A DNA stretch of 64,000 nt, taken from contig NZ_BCYX01000001.1 in NCBI RefSeq assembly GCF_001598415.1, forward strand, positions 62,001 to 126,000, read 5' to 3'. Below are positions 1 to 9,406 of this stretch, in pieces; the stretch's first letter is position 1; each line of letters starts with the position of its first letter. Source of the DNA: Sphingomonas mali NBRC 15500. Lineage in GTDB: Bacteria; Pseudomonadota; Alphaproteobacteria; Sphingomonadales; Sphingomonadaceae. The position numbers and the translations under genes are program-made. The notes beneath the pieces are model-generated. The model was given only the letters and a program-made list of their open reading frames with translations. It had not been told where the DNA came from and did no database searches.

Positions 1-1692
1 GCCGTAGACGTGCGCCGCCGACGACACCATCTTGACCGTGCGGTTGTCGGTCCACGGCGTGCGCGTCCAGAACTCGGTCATCGGCACTTGCGCGCGGCCC
101 GATACCTGGAGCTCGTCGAACGGGCCCGGCCCATAGCCCTCGACATGAAACCGCAGGCCCGCCGCGTTCGCATTGGCCTGCATCCGTCCATAATAATTGT
201 CGGCCATCAGGTCGGCGAGCGTGCGGCGGAAATCGAACAGGAAGCGGTTGGAGGTGTCGAGATCGCCAACGATCCGCCCGGTCAGCGCCGGCAGATAGGG
301 CAGCATCGAATAGCCGTTACGCTTTTGGAAATCGGCGGGCAGCGCGGCGGTCCAGTTCTGCAGCCCAGCCTCATAGCTGTCGATCTCGAGCATATCGAAG
401 GTCGAGCCGGCGAGCGGTCCCGACGCCTTGACCAATCGGTCGACACTGTTCTTGAACTGAAAGTCGGTCGCCGCGGCGTCGAGCTTGTCGACTTCGAGCC
501 CACGTCCCGAATCCGAGGCGGAGACGTTGAGGTGCCCGGTCGTGGTGTGTCCGAAACGCAGGATCGTCCAGCGGCCGCGCGGCGGCGTCCAGCGCAACGT
601 CCCCGAGGCGTCGATACGCGCAGTGACGTCGACGATCTTCTTCGGATCGATCGCATAGCGGGCCATCGGGTCGGACGGCCGGGCCTCGGCCGCGGGCAGC
701 ATATGAAACAAATGCTCACCCTTATTGCCCCAATCGTCGATCCGCGGCGTGGCATAGAATAACGCTTCGGCGAGCCTGAGCTTGCTTTTGGGCGTGATGC
801 GGAAATAGCGCGCGGTGACGGCAGGAAAATTGATGCTGCCCGGCGCTTCGATGCCGCGTTCGTGCTGCACCGGCGCGGAGACCTCGCCTACTTTCTTCCA
901 GCGAGCACCATCGTCCGATGCCTCGATCGTCGCGCTGAACGCATGCGCGTCCACGTCCCCGCAGAGCGTCACTGCCTGCGCGGTGAAGGGCGCCTTCATC
1001 TCGATCACCAGTGGCGAGTCCGGCGTGATCTCCACCGCGGTGTGGAGATCGCGATCGGTCAGCCCGCTCGCCGCCACCGGTCCCGCCACGCGCATCGACG
1101 CGATCGCGTCGCGATAGACGCTCTCGTCACCGTCGCTCGCGGGAAAGGCGAGCACCGCCGCGTCCCGGTAGAAATCCTTCTTGGTATAGGGTTGCGGCAG
1201 CTTGATCGCGACGGGCTTGCCCCCAGCGATCGTCGTCTCATTCCAGACGATCTGCTGCATCGAGCGGTCGGGCGTAATCCACGGGCCGCCCGACGACGAC
1301 CAGCCCGGCGCATTATGCAGTCCGACCTTCAGCCCCAGCGCCTTGGCCCGCTCCATCATATGCGTCATCAGGTCGAGCCATTGCGGACTGAGATAGTCGA
1401 CCGGGCCCTTGGGCACATCGCTGCTGCCGTCGAACATCATCGCGCCGCCGAGCCCGGCGTCGCGCATCGCCGCGAGATCGGCGTCGATCCCTTCCCTGGA
1501 GACGTTGCCGTTCATCCAGAAGTAGAGCGTGTTGGGTCGGGCATCCGCCGGCGGATTGCGGAAGGTCGCCGGATCGGGATCGGCTGGCGCTGCCGCAGGC
1601 ACCGGGGCGGGCACCGGCGCATCTTTCGCCCAGGCTGCCGCTGCCAGCGCAGCCATGGCGCACCCAGCCGCGAATCGCCCGATACCAGTCAT
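1..1692 (-). CDS. GH106-type alpha-L-rhamnosidase-like glycosidase, N-terminal 564 residues (cut by window edge)
   Basis: The gene starts at the ATG at 1692 and stays open through base 1, so its C-terminus lies outside the window. It begins with a hydrophobic, alanine-rich signal sequence (about residues 1-25) followed by a Pro/Ala linker, so export is likely. The N-terminal block with WMNGNVSREGI and later APGWSSSGGPWITP is the same as in the complete paralogue at 9407-13480, and is typical of GH106 and related alpha-L-rhamnosidases, which release terminal L-rhamnose from pectic or other plant glycans. It diverges from the GH42 gene at 1857 across a 164-bp AT-rich promoter region. Family membership is well supported. 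The exact linkage cleaved cannot be told from sequence, and the catalytic core is only partly visible. Confidence 0.85.
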   Translation of the reverse strand, partial: MTGIGRFAAGCAMAALAAAAWAKDAPVPAPVPAAAPADPDPATFRNPPADARPNTLYFWMNGNVSREGIDADLAAMRDAGLGGAMMFDGSSDVPKGPVDYLSPQWLDLMTHMMERAKALGLKVGLHNAPGWSSSGGPWITPDRSMQQIVWNETTIAGGKPVAIKLPQPYTKKDFYRDAAVLAFPASDGDESVYRDAIASMRVAGPVAASGLTDRDLHTAVEITPDSPLVIEMKAPFTAQAVTLCGDVDAHAFSATIEASDDGARWKKVGEVSAPVQHERGIEAPGSINFPAVTARYFRITPKSKLRLAEALFYATPRIDDWGNKGEHLFHMLPAAEARPSDPMARYAIDPKKIVDVTARIDASGTLRWTPPRGRWTILRFGHTTTGHLNVSASDSGRGLEVDKLDAAATDFQFKNSVDRLVKASGPLAGSTFDMLEIDSYEAGLQNWTAALPADFQKRNGYSMLPYLPALTGRIVGDLDTSNRFLFDFRRTLADLMADNYYGRMQANANAAGLRFHVEGYGPGPFDELQVSGRAQVPMTEFWTRTPWTDNRTVKMVSSAAHVYG

Positions 1693-1745
1693 TCCCGTCC
1701 CTCTCCCGATTGCCGCGATCACCTGCTGCCGCGACTGCGCAAACA

Positions 1746-1751
1746 TCATAT
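1746..1751. promoter_or_regulatory. TCATAT element in divergent promoter (GH106 / GH42)
   Basis: The TCATAT core lies in an AT-rich stretch (about 1741-1764) inside otherwise GC-rich DNA, between two divergent glycosidase genes. It resembles the TCATAC core found in other divergent promoters of this locus. A role as operator for a FadR-type regulator encoded here is inference. Confidence 0.3.
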
Positions 1752-1856
1752 AAACATATTATTTGGCGCAAAGCCATGATTTCGCTAGGATGGTTGCCGT
1801 CGCGCCGGCAAGCTGGCGCGATGGATAGAACAGATAGCCAATATCAAAGGGATAGG

Positions 1857-3950
1857 ATGTCGGGTCGCGGAATCATTGCCTTGCTGGCGACGGCCTTACT
1901 GGCGAGCGCGCCAGCCGCATCGGCGCCACAGCAATCGCCGCCCCCCTTTCCCGAACGCGCGACCGCCTTTGCAGCCCGTCCGGCGATCGCGGTCGGCACC
2001 GCCTGGTATCCCGAACAATGGCCCGAGGCGCGCTGGGACGTCGATCTCGCCATGATGAAGGCGACCGGGTTCAACACCGTGCGCATCGGCGAGTTCGCCT
2101 GGAGCCGGATGGAGCCCGAGGACGGCCGTTTCGACTTTGCCTGGCTCGATCGCGCGATCGCGGCGGCCGAGCGCCACGGCATGATGGTCGTGCTTGGCAC
2201 CCCCACCGCGGCGCCACCCGCCTGGCTGACGCAGAAATACCCCGACGTGCTGCGCGTCGACGAGAACGGTACGCGGGCCGGCCATGGCGCACGCCGCCAA
2301 TTCTCGTTCGCGAGCAAGCGCTATCGCGACTTCAGCCGCCGGATCGCGACCGAGATGGCGAAACGCTATGGCCACAATCCCGCGGTGGTCGGCTGGCAGA
2401 TCGACAATGAGATTGGCCCGCCGTCGTTCGACGATGAAGCGCTTGTCGCCTGGCATGCTTTCCTCAAGGCTCGCTATGGCTCCATCGCCGTGCTGAACAA
2501 GCGCTGGGCGACCCAATATTGGAGCCAATATTACAACGATTTTGGGCAGGTGCCGCTCCACGCCACCGGCCAGCAGAACCCTGCCCTGCTGCTCGATTTC
2601 AAGCATTTCGCCACCGCGACCTGGATCGATTACGTTCAGAATCAGGTGCAGGCTATCCGCCCGCTGATCGATCCGCGGATGTTCGTCACCACGAACACGA
2701 TGTTCTGGAATGCCGGCTTCGACCATTTCGCGATGCATCGCGGCCTCGATATCGCGGCGTGGGACAATTACATTCCCGACGGGCGCCCCGATTGGGTGGC
2801 GAACGGCGCCAATCACGACCTCGTCCGCGGCTACAAGCAGCGCAATTTCTGGTTGATGGAGACGCAGCCCGGGCGCGTCGACTGGGTCCCGGTCAACCGC
2901 GCGCTCGATCCCGGCCAGGTGCGCGAGATGGCGTGGCAAGCGGTCGCGCACGGCGCCGACGCGATACTCTACTGGCAATGGCGCCCGGCCGCCAACGGCA
3001 AGGAAACCTATCATGGCGCGATCCTGGGCCAGGATGGCGAGCCCAATCCAATCCAGCCGGAAATCGCCAAGACCGCGAACGAGCTGGCCAAGGCCACTCC
3101 GTTGCTCGCCGATACCGTACCCGCCGCGCGCATCGCGATGATCTTTTCCTATGACAGCCGCTGGGCGATCGACCTGCAGCGCCATCATCGCGACTTCGAT
3201 CCGGTCAAGGCGTTCACCGACTTCTACCGCCCGTTGCGCGTGCAGTCGCAAGGCGTGGCGATCGTGCCGGCGGAGGCCGATCTGTCGCGCTACCCCTTGG
3301 TCGTGGCCCCTAATCTGAACGTGGTAACCGAAGATCAGGCCAAGGCGCTCGACCGCTACGTCCGCGCCGGCGGGCATCTCGTGCTCGGGCCGCGATCGGG
3401 GATGAAGGACGACACCGACGCTCTATGGCCGCAGCGCCAGCCAGGGCCGCTGGCCGATCTGCTCGGCGCGCGGGTCGAGCAATTCTATGCGCTCGATCAG
3501 GACGTCGGCATTACCGGCAGCGTGGCGGGCAAGGCAAGGATCTGGGCCGAGGCACTGACGCCGACCGCGGGCGACGTCCGCACGCTGGCGACCTATCGCG
3601 ACGCCGGCGGCTGGCTCGACGGCAAGCCGGCGATCGTCACGCGCTCGGTCGGCCGCGGCAGCATCACTTATATCGGCGCCTGGCTCGACACCGCGACGAT
3701 GGCGAAGCTTGCCGCCAATTTGCTCGCGGACGCGAAAGTCGTGCCGATCGTGGCAGGCGCCGATCCCGACCTCGAGATCGCCAAGCGCGCCGGCGCGGGC
3801 AAGCGCCTGCTGATCGTCATCAACCACGGTAATGTCGCGCATCCAGTCGCTCTGCCCGCCGGTGCCTCGCCGGTTGGAGGGGACTGGGCCGGCGGCCAGA
3901 TTGCTGCGCACGGCGTGGCCTTGTTCGAAATCGCTCGCGGAGGAAAATAA
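1857..3950 (+). CDS. GH42 beta-galactosidase, exported
   Basis: A 697-residue retaining glycosidase expected to remove beta-linked galactose from oligosaccharides. An AAAGG ribosome-binding site six bases upstream selects the ATG at 1857; the frame is open further upstream, but only this start gives a clean signal peptide (residues 1-23, ending ASA). The GH42 TIM barrel follows: GTAWYPEQWP (48-56), WQIDNEIG with predicted acid/base Glu185, and WLMETQPG with predicted nucleophile Glu335. The trimerisation/Rossmann-like and small C-terminal beta domains typical of GH42 fill the rest. The next gene starts in its stop codon (TAATG), so the two are translationally coupled. Galactose cleavage is the usual family activity; alpha-L-arabinopyranosidase activity also occurs in GH42. 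Confidence 0.93.
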   Translation: MSGRGIIALLATALLASAPAASAPQQSPPPFPERATAFAARPAIAVGTAWYPEQWPEARWDVDLAMMKATGFNTVRIGEFAWSRMEPEDGRFDFAWLDRAIAAAERHGMMVVLGTPTAAPPAWLTQKYPDVLRVDENGTRAGHGARRQFSFASKRYRDFSRRIATEMAKRYGHNPAVVGWQIDNEIGPPSFDDEALVAWHAFLKARYGSIAVLNKRWATQYWSQYYNDFGQVPLHATGQQNPALLLDFKHFATATWIDYVQNQVQAIRPLIDPRMFVTTNTMFWNAGFDHFAMHRGLDIAAWDNYIPDGRPDWVANGANHDLVRGYKQRNFWLMETQPGRVDWVPVNRALDPGQVREMAWQAVAHGADAILYWQWRPAANGKETYHGAILGQDGEPNPIQPEIAKTANELAKATPLLADTVPAARIAMIFSYDSRWAIDLQRHHRDFDPVKAFTDFYRPLRVQSQGVAIVPAEADLSRYPLVVAPNLNVVTEDQAKALDRYVRAGGHLVLGPRSGMKDDTDALWPQRQPGPLADLLGARVEQFYALDQDVGITGSVAGKARIWAEALTPTAGDVRTLATYRDAGGWLDGKPAIVTRSVGRGSITYIGAWLDTATMAKLAANLLADAKVVPIVAGADPDLEIAKRAGAGKRLLIVINHGNVAHPVALPAGASPVGGDWAGGQIAAHGVALFEIARGGK

Positions 3951-5149
3951 TGAAACGTCGCCTTACCCTCGCATTGCCGTTGATCGGACTGCTCGCCGTC
4001 GCCGCTGCCGGAACGCCGGAGCGCTGGGTGCCCGGCTGGGCCGCGCCGGCAATCGGCTACGAGCCCCAGATCAAGGAAGCGCTCGGCCGCCCGTTCAAGG
4101 ACGAGAGCGTCCGCCAGGATCTCCGTGCCGGGATCGCCGGCCGGGCGATCCGGGTGCGCTTCTCGAATGAGTTATCGGATGTCCCGCTGCGCATCGGCGC
4201 GGTGTCGGTCGTGCGGCTCGACGCGCAGGACAAGCCGATCGCGGGCAGCCTGCGCTCGCTGACCTTCTCGGGCGCGCCCGATACGGTCATCCCAATTCGC
4301 GCGCCGATGCTGTCCGACCCGATCGACTATCCGGTCACCGCCGGCGAGCGGCTCGCCATCACGGTCTATTATCCGGAGGAAGCGGCGCCGCCCGCCCATG
4401 CGCAAATGGTTGATGTGGCCCCCGGGAACGCCACCGCCGCGCTCACGCTGACCAACCCCCAGCGCGCGCGCGCGCCGGGTGTGGTCAGCGGACTGGAGGT
4501 CTCCAGCCCGGTTGCGACGCGCGTGCTGGTGACATTCGGCGATTCGATCACCGAGGGTGCCGGCGCGTCGAAGGCGATGAGCTGGCCCGACCAACTCGGC
4601 CGCCTGCTCGCCGCCAATCCACGGGGGCGGTGTTGGGCTGTCGCCAATGAAGGGATCAGCGGCAACCGCCTGCTCAGCATGGGCCGAGGACCCGATGCCT
4701 TGTCGCGCTTCGACCGCGACGTGCTCGCGGTGCCCAACGCCACTCATGTCGTGATCCTCGAAGGGATCAACGACATCGGCAAGGTGCGCGACCCCAAGGA
4801 CTGGCAACCTCCCGCCGCCAATCTGATCGCGGCGTACGAGCAGATGCTCGCGCGAGCGAAGGCACGTGGGCTCAAGGTAATCATCGGCACGCTGCTGCCG
4901 TACGAAGGCGCGGGTTATGCCGACGCCGCGGGTGAGCAGCGGCGCGAGACGGTCAATGCGTGGATTCGGGCCAACGCCAAGAGGTTCGACGGCGTGATCG
5001 ACTTCGACGCGGCGATGGGCGAGCCGGGAAAGCCGACGGTGATGCGGCTGGCGGAGCAGATCGGCGACCATCTGCATCCGAATGACGCAGGCTATGCGCG
5101 GATGGCGAAGACCGCGCTGCCGGTCATCGTGGGTCAGGGCTGCCGGTAA
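3950..5149 (+). CDS. SGNH/GDSL-family esterase, exported
   Basis: A 399-residue protein with a signal peptide (1-21), an N-terminal beta-rich region of about 160 residues, and a C-terminal SGNH hydrolase domain. Catalytic elements are visible: GDSITEG with Ser199, the oxyanion Asn274 in EGINDIG, and the Asp373/His376 pair in GDHLHPND. Such enzymes remove acetyl or other acyl groups from polysaccharides, which would help the neighbouring glycosidases. The ATG overlaps the preceding stop by one base, and a CGGAGGA ribosome-binding site lies inside the upstream gene. Acyl substrate is inferred from context only. Confidence 0.9.
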   Translation: MKRRLTLALPLIGLLAVAAAGTPERWVPGWAAPAIGYEPQIKEALGRPFKDESVRQDLRAGIAGRAIRVRFSNELSDVPLRIGAVSVVRLDAQDKPIAGSLRSLTFSGAPDTVIPIRAPMLSDPIDYPVTAGERLAITVYYPEEAAPPAHAQMVDVAPGNATAALTLTNPQRARAPGVVSGLEVSSPVATRVLVTFGDSITEGAGASKAMSWPDQLGRLLAANPRGRCWAVANEGISGNRLLSMGRGPDALSRFDRDVLAVPNATHVVILEGINDIGKVRDPKDWQPPAANLIAAYEQMLARAKARGLKVIIGTLLPYEGAGYADAAGEQRRETVNAWIRANAKRFDGVIDFDAAMGEPGKPTVMRLAEQIGDHLHPNDAGYARMAKTALPVIVGQGCR

Positions 5150-5178
5150 GCAGTTAGCTGAACGCCAGTCTTTTCGCC

Positions 5179-5270
5179 GTCACCCCGGGCTTGTTCCGGG
5201 GTCCAACCCTCCCCAAACGGAATCCTTCGGGTGTTGCACGTTGGATGCCGGAACAAGTCCGGCATGACGG
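5179..5270. repeat. Pair of REP-like palindromes
   Basis: Two short palindromes face each other after the esterase gene. One is a CCCCGG/CCGGGG stem around GCTTGTT (about 5181-5201); the other is a TGCCGGA/TCCGGCA stem (about 5246-5264). Both end in a GTCA/TGAC edge. This is the layout of extragenic palindromic elements common in sphingomonads. They lie between convergent genes and could also act as transcription terminators. Confidence 0.6.
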
Positions 5271-5347
5271 TTGGATGGAGTGTCGACCTCACTTGCTACG
5301 TTGATGGCCTAGTTTCGCGCGACCGCCGCGGCGCCGATGTCCCGGCG

Positions 5348-7588
5348 TCAGCGTTCGACGCGGATCAGGTAGCTGGTCGTTGCCGGATTGCCGATCGGGA
5401 GTTCCCAGCCCGGCTCGATCATCTTGCCCGATATCTCCTTGCCGATCGGTCGCGCCGCGCCGTCGAGCGGTTGCGCAAATACACCGATTGCACCTTCCAG
5501 GTCCTTGAGCGTCACCCAGCCGTTGATCGGCTCGATCAGGGTCGGCGCGGTGCCCCAGACGGTCAGGTTGGAGCCGCGCTCATCCCATTTCTGGCCGCTA
5601 TTCTCGACCCGCCCCGTGGTGGTCAGCAGGATGCGGTTGGACAGGTTGAGCGGCTTGCCGTCGAGCGACGACAGAGTGATCACCGCGAACCGGTTGCGGA
5701 TCTGTGCCGACAGGTTGCGCGTCTCGACCTTGTTGGCACTGATGAAGCCGACCAAGGCCTGACTGCGCGGACTGTTGACGCTGACCAGGCCGTTCTTGCC
5801 GCCGTCGGTGAGCCAGCTGAGCTCACCGGTATCCGACACGATCGGGTTCATCGGTCCGAGCGGCGCCGGCAGGCTCGGCTTGCAGTCGAGGCACGAGACG
5901 CGCGAGCCGTGGACCAACGGAATGCGGACGTCGAAGCCCGGCGTGTAATAAGGCATCGCCGCGCGCGGCAGCCGCGCCGCCTCGCTGATCTGGTCGGTCG
6001 AATAGGACCGCGTCAGCATCGTCTTCGCCGCCGACACGTCGCCGCGCAGGAAGATAATCGCACCGACTGGCATCTGCGCCATCGCCACCGGATCGAGCGT
6101 CATGTCGAAATGGTCGGTGATCATCGGCGTCCACTCGCCCGCGACCTTGGTCTCGAACGTGTAGAAGAACACCGCGTCCCAATCCTGCAGCGAGGCATAG
6201 GAGGCCAGGATTGGAATCATCTCGGCGCCGTAATCGGTCGGGAACGGCTCGTTGACCTCGCTGACCGTGAACGGCTTGCCCGCGACCGCGCTGCGCGCCA
6301 GCTTGAGGATCGTGGACAGCTCGGGCGAATTGACCATCGGCTCGTTGCGCTGGCCGTAAATCGCCGGGTGCTGCCAATAGACGTGCGCGTCGACGATGTC
6401 GGACTTGATGAGCGTGCGCAGCAGCGGCTGGTTGGCCATGAAATAGGTGTGATCGGCCATCGGGATGATCGGCACTTTCACGCCGACCTCGTCCTTCAGG
6501 AAGCGCTTCATCTCGGCGTGGAAATCGACTTCGACCGAGGTGAGGAAGGCGATCTCCGCATCGAGCCGCAGCCGTGGCGCATCGGGATGATCGCCGCGCC
6601 GCATGAACGGCACCGGCTGGCCGTCGGCGATTCCCGCCATGCGGTGCAATTCGGCGATCTCGGCGGGCTTGCGGTTCTTCACCAGCCAGTCGTTGTACAT
6701 CCTGACCAGCAGCGCCTCGTAATGCGGCGTCATGTCGAGCTGGTAGTTCGGCCCGTCCTTGGTCCGCTCGCCACGCAGCCAGTTGCGCGCCCAGAATTCG
6801 AGCAGCGAGTTCTCGTTGACCACCTCGACCAACGCCACCGCCGGGTCGTCGGCATAGCGCAGCCCGGTATAGGCGTTGCGATGGCCGAGCAGCTGCTTGG
6901 CGTAATCCTTTTGCAGCGCGACCAGCTCCGGCCCGAAATAGGTGAAGCCCTTGGCATTGTTGATCAGGTCGACGTCGGGGACGTTGTCGCCCGATTTGAA
7001 CACGCGGCCGACGTTCAAGTTGAAGTCGGCATAGATGCCGTTCTTCTTGAGCTCGGCGATCCAGTAATCGAGCCGGTCGAGCTGGTCGGCGTTGAAATGC
7101 CGGCTGTCGGGCAGATCGCCGCGGATCAGCCCGCGCGGCGGATGGGTGAACGGCCCGGCGGTCGGTGAGATGCTCGCACCTTCGTTGCGGATCGGCAGGG
7201 CGGTGTCGGGCCGGTCGAGGAAGTGCAGCCGGACGCAATTGACGCCGATCCGCGCGAGCGCCGCGGCATAAGTTTCCGCCGCCTTGTGATCGGGAAGCTC
7301 GGCCGATCCCTTGGCCCAGCCGGTCATATTGAAGCCCCAGCACCGGAATCGCTTGCCGTCGCCGCGATAGAGGTGGCCATCCTGGACACGGATGAAGCCG
7401 TGGCTCCCGGCGGGGCCGTCATGGACGAAACGCGCATCGGCAGGAGAGTCGACCCGCACCTCGTGATCCACGGTGAAGGGCTGAAGCGCCGGCGTGTCGG
7501 ACTGTGCGCCGACCGCGCTCGCGCCCAACAGTGCCGACGCGATCGCCGCCCAGCGGCCCCAGCGTACCAGTCGCGCTCGCTTGTCCAT
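5348..7588 (-). CDS. Clan GH-A (TIM-barrel) glycoside hydrolase of uncertain family, exported
   Basis: A 746-residue protein with an N-terminal signal sequence ending near residue 29 (VGAQ). ATG at 7588 is chosen over an adjacent GTG at 7591. The barrel begins around RGDGKRFRCWGFN (76-88), an opening common to cellulase-like GH5 relatives. Predicted acid/base Glu259 sits in VEVVNENSLLEF, preceded by Asn258 as in clan GH-A. Glu444 in FTVSEVNEPF is the likely nucleophile. The C-terminal 200 residues look beta-rich. It follows the GH29 fucosidase gene with a gap of 70 bases on the same strand, so the two are probably one operon. I cannot assign the CAZy family or substrate. Confidence 0.85.
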   Translation of the reverse strand: MDKRARLVRWGRWAAIASALLGASAVGAQSDTPALQPFTVDHEVRVDSPADARFVHDGPAGSHGFIRVQDGHLYRGDGKRFRCWGFNMTGWAKGSAELPDHKAAETYAAALARIGVNCVRLHFLDRPDTALPIRNEGASISPTAGPFTHPPRGLIRGDLPDSRHFNADQLDRLDYWIAELKKNGIYADFNLNVGRVFKSGDNVPDVDLINNAKGFTYFGPELVALQKDYAKQLLGHRNAYTGLRYADDPAVALVEVVNENSLLEFWARNWLRGERTKDGPNYQLDMTPHYEALLVRMYNDWLVKNRKPAEIAELHRMAGIADGQPVPFMRRGDHPDAPRLRLDAEIAFLTSVEVDFHAEMKRFLKDEVGVKVPIIPMADHTYFMANQPLLRTLIKSDIVDAHVYWQHPAIYGQRNEPMVNSPELSTILKLARSAVAGKPFTVSEVNEPFPTDYGAEMIPILASYASLQDWDAVFFYTFETKVAGEWTPMITDHFDMTLDPVAMAQMPVGAIIFLRGDVSAAKTMLTRSYSTDQISEAARLPRAAMPYYTPGFDVRIPLVHGSRVSCLDCKPSLPAPLGPMNPIVSDTGELSWLTDGGKNGLVSVNSPRSQALVGFISANKVETRNLSAQIRNRFAVITLSSLDGKPLNLSNRILLTTTGRVENSGQKWDERGSNLTVWGTAPTLIEPINGWVTLKDLEGAIGVFAQPLDGAARPIGKEISGKMIEPGWELPIGNPATTSYLIRVER

Positions 7589-7658
7589 CACAGCCCCCGT
7601 TGCTCGTCGATATGGCGTAGTGCGGCCGCCCCCGTGCCGGCGGCCGTTCAGTCGGTGA

Positions 7659-9260
7659 TCAATGCGTTCGGATGCGCAGCGCGTAGGGGAAAGACCCGTC
7701 GGCTGCGGGGGGCAGGCTCACCTTCAGCCCCTGGGGCGTCTGCTGCCAGCTGATCTTGCCGCCATCGAGCAGGTCGATGCTCCTGATCGGCGCATCGAGA
7801 TAGGGCGTCCCGGCGTACAGGGTCTTGATCAGCACCTTCCCGTCTGCTGGCCGTGCCAGGCCGAGCGCGTAGACGACATTGCCCTTGGTGGTGAAGCGGA
7901 TGTCGGCCGGGGTGAAGCCCTTGATCGCCGATTGCTCGACCTGGCCGCCGACGCGCACCTGGCCCGACTTGGTCGGCCCTTCGCCGAAATATTTGAACGG
8001 CCGCGTGCCGTAGATCGCCTCGCCATTGACCTTTAGCCAGCCGCCCATGCCCTTTAGCACCGAGACGATCTCGTCGGGAATCGTGCCGTCCGACTTCGGC
8101 CCGACATTGAGCAGCAGATTGCCGTTCTTGCTGACGATGTCGATCAGGTCGGCGACCAAGGATTGCGGGGTGCGATAGCTGTCGTTCTTGGCATAGCCCC
8201 AGCTCTTCAGGCTGACCGACGTGTCGGACTGCCAGGGCGTCAGCCGGAGCTGGTCGGTCTTGCCGCGCTCCATGTCGAACAGCGCGCTGCCTTCAGCGAA
8301 CTGCCCGCCCTTATAGGCGATGATCCCCGGCGCGCCCCAGCTCGCGCTGCGATTGTAATAATAGGCCGCGGTGTCGCGCATCCGCGATTCGAACATCGGC
8401 GCGGCGGTCCACCAGTCGAAATAGATCAGTTCGGGATGATATTTGTCGATCAGCTCCGACGTGCGCCCCATCCAATCGTCGGTGAACGCCTTGCTCGGCG
8501 GCATCCATTCCTGGAGCTGGTTGCCGTCGGGCCAGTTGGTCGGGCCGTCGGCGGGCAGGCCCATCGGCGCGGCCGGTCCGTAGAGTCCGGCATATTTCGG
8601 GTCGTTCACGTCGGAATCGAACGTGCGGCCCATATAATACCACCACCAATGTTCGGCGCGGTGCGAAGACAAGCCGAAATGCATGCCGCGGGCACGTGCC
8701 GCCTTGGCGATCAGGCCGACCACGTCGCGATGCGGGCCCATCTCGGCCGCGTCCCATTCGGTCAGGTCGGACTGGTACATCGCGAAACCGTCGCAATGTT
8801 CGGCGACCGGGACGACGTAGCGTGCTCCCGCCTCGGAGAAGAGCTGGACCCAGGCGGCGGGATCGAACCTCTCCGCCTTGAACATCGGGATGAAGTCCTT
8901 GTAGCCGAACTTCGATTGCGGGCCGTAGGTCGCGACCTGATGCTCGTAGGCGGCGTTGCCCGGCACGTACATGTTGCGCGAATACCATTCGTTGGCGAAG
9001 GCCGGGACCGAATAGACTCCCCAATGGATGAAGATGCCGAACTTCGCGTCGCGGAACCAATCCGGCGTGCGATATCCGGCGCGCAGCGAGTCCCAGTCGG
9101 ACTTGAACGGCCCCCTTGCGATTCCCGCTTTGACGTTGGCCAGTTTGGTGGCGAGCTTGGCCTGGTAGCCCGGAATTTCGGCCGACGCTGACGACACCGC
9201 CAGGGCCAGCGCAGCACATGCCGACACCCCGCGTGCGATGCTTCTTGTCAGCGTGCCCAT
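7659..9260 (-). CDS. GH29 alpha-L-fucosidase, exported
   Basis: A 533-residue retaining exo-alpha-L-fucosidase releasing terminal L-fucose. The start at 9260 is preceded by an AGGAGAG ribosome-binding site and gives a signal peptide ending at SSASA (about residue 27); the in-frame ATG 45 bases upstream gives a poorer leader. Family motifs are KFGIFIHWGVYSVP (73-86), the AEHCDGF fucose-binding loop (153-159) and LIYFDWW with predicted nucleophile Asp282. It diverges from the GH106 gene at 9407. Together with the FucP-type permease and a ketodeoxyfuconate-type dehydrogenase in this window it argues that L-fucose is one of the sugars used. Confidence 0.95.
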   Translation of the reverse strand: MGTLTRSIARGVSACAALALAVSSASAEIPGYQAKLATKLANVKAGIARGPFKSDWDSLRAGYRTPDWFRDAKFGIFIHWGVYSVPAFANEWYSRNMYVPGNAAYEHQVATYGPQSKFGYKDFIPMFKAERFDPAAWVQLFSEAGARYVVPVAEHCDGFAMYQSDLTEWDAAEMGPHRDVVGLIAKAARARGMHFGLSSHRAEHWWWYYMGRTFDSDVNDPKYAGLYGPAAPMGLPADGPTNWPDGNQLQEWMPPSKAFTDDWMGRTSELIDKYHPELIYFDWWTAAPMFESRMRDTAAYYYNRSASWGAPGIIAYKGGQFAEGSALFDMERGKTDQLRLTPWQSDTSVSLKSWGYAKNDSYRTPQSLVADLIDIVSKNGNLLLNVGPKSDGTIPDEIVSVLKGMGGWLKVNGEAIYGTRPFKYFGEGPTKSGQVRVGGQVEQSAIKGFTPADIRFTTKGNVVYALGLARPADGKVLIKTLYAGTPYLDAPIRSIDLLDGGKISWQQTPQGLKVSLPPAADGSFPYALRIRTH

Positions 9261-9353
9261 CGCTCTCTCCTGCTCAAAACGCGCGCGGCTGATGCCCGTC
9301 GCCATGGTCCATGACTTAAATGAGCGTAGCCCGGCGGATCAAGCTTTATTATC

Positions 9354-9365
9354 GTATCATATTAC
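9354..9365. promoter_or_regulatory. GTATCATATTAC element in divergent promoter (GH29 / GH106)
   Basis: This AT-rich element lies in the 146 bp between the GH29 and GH106 starts. It contains TCATAT, as upstream of the GH42 gene, with GTA and TAC at its ends. It is a candidate operator or promoter element shared by the locus; function is inferred. Confidence 0.35.
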
Positions 9366-9406
9366 ATTATCCATCACCCAGCGCCGGCGATGGGCGGGAG
9401 AGGATT

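Noticed and set aside
5231..7168. Long open frame (645 codons) on the plus strand opposite the GH-A glycosidase
   Set aside because: Product is Arg/Asp/Leu low-complexity with no family motif; it is the antisense of a GC-rich gene with clear catalytic residues and signal peptide.
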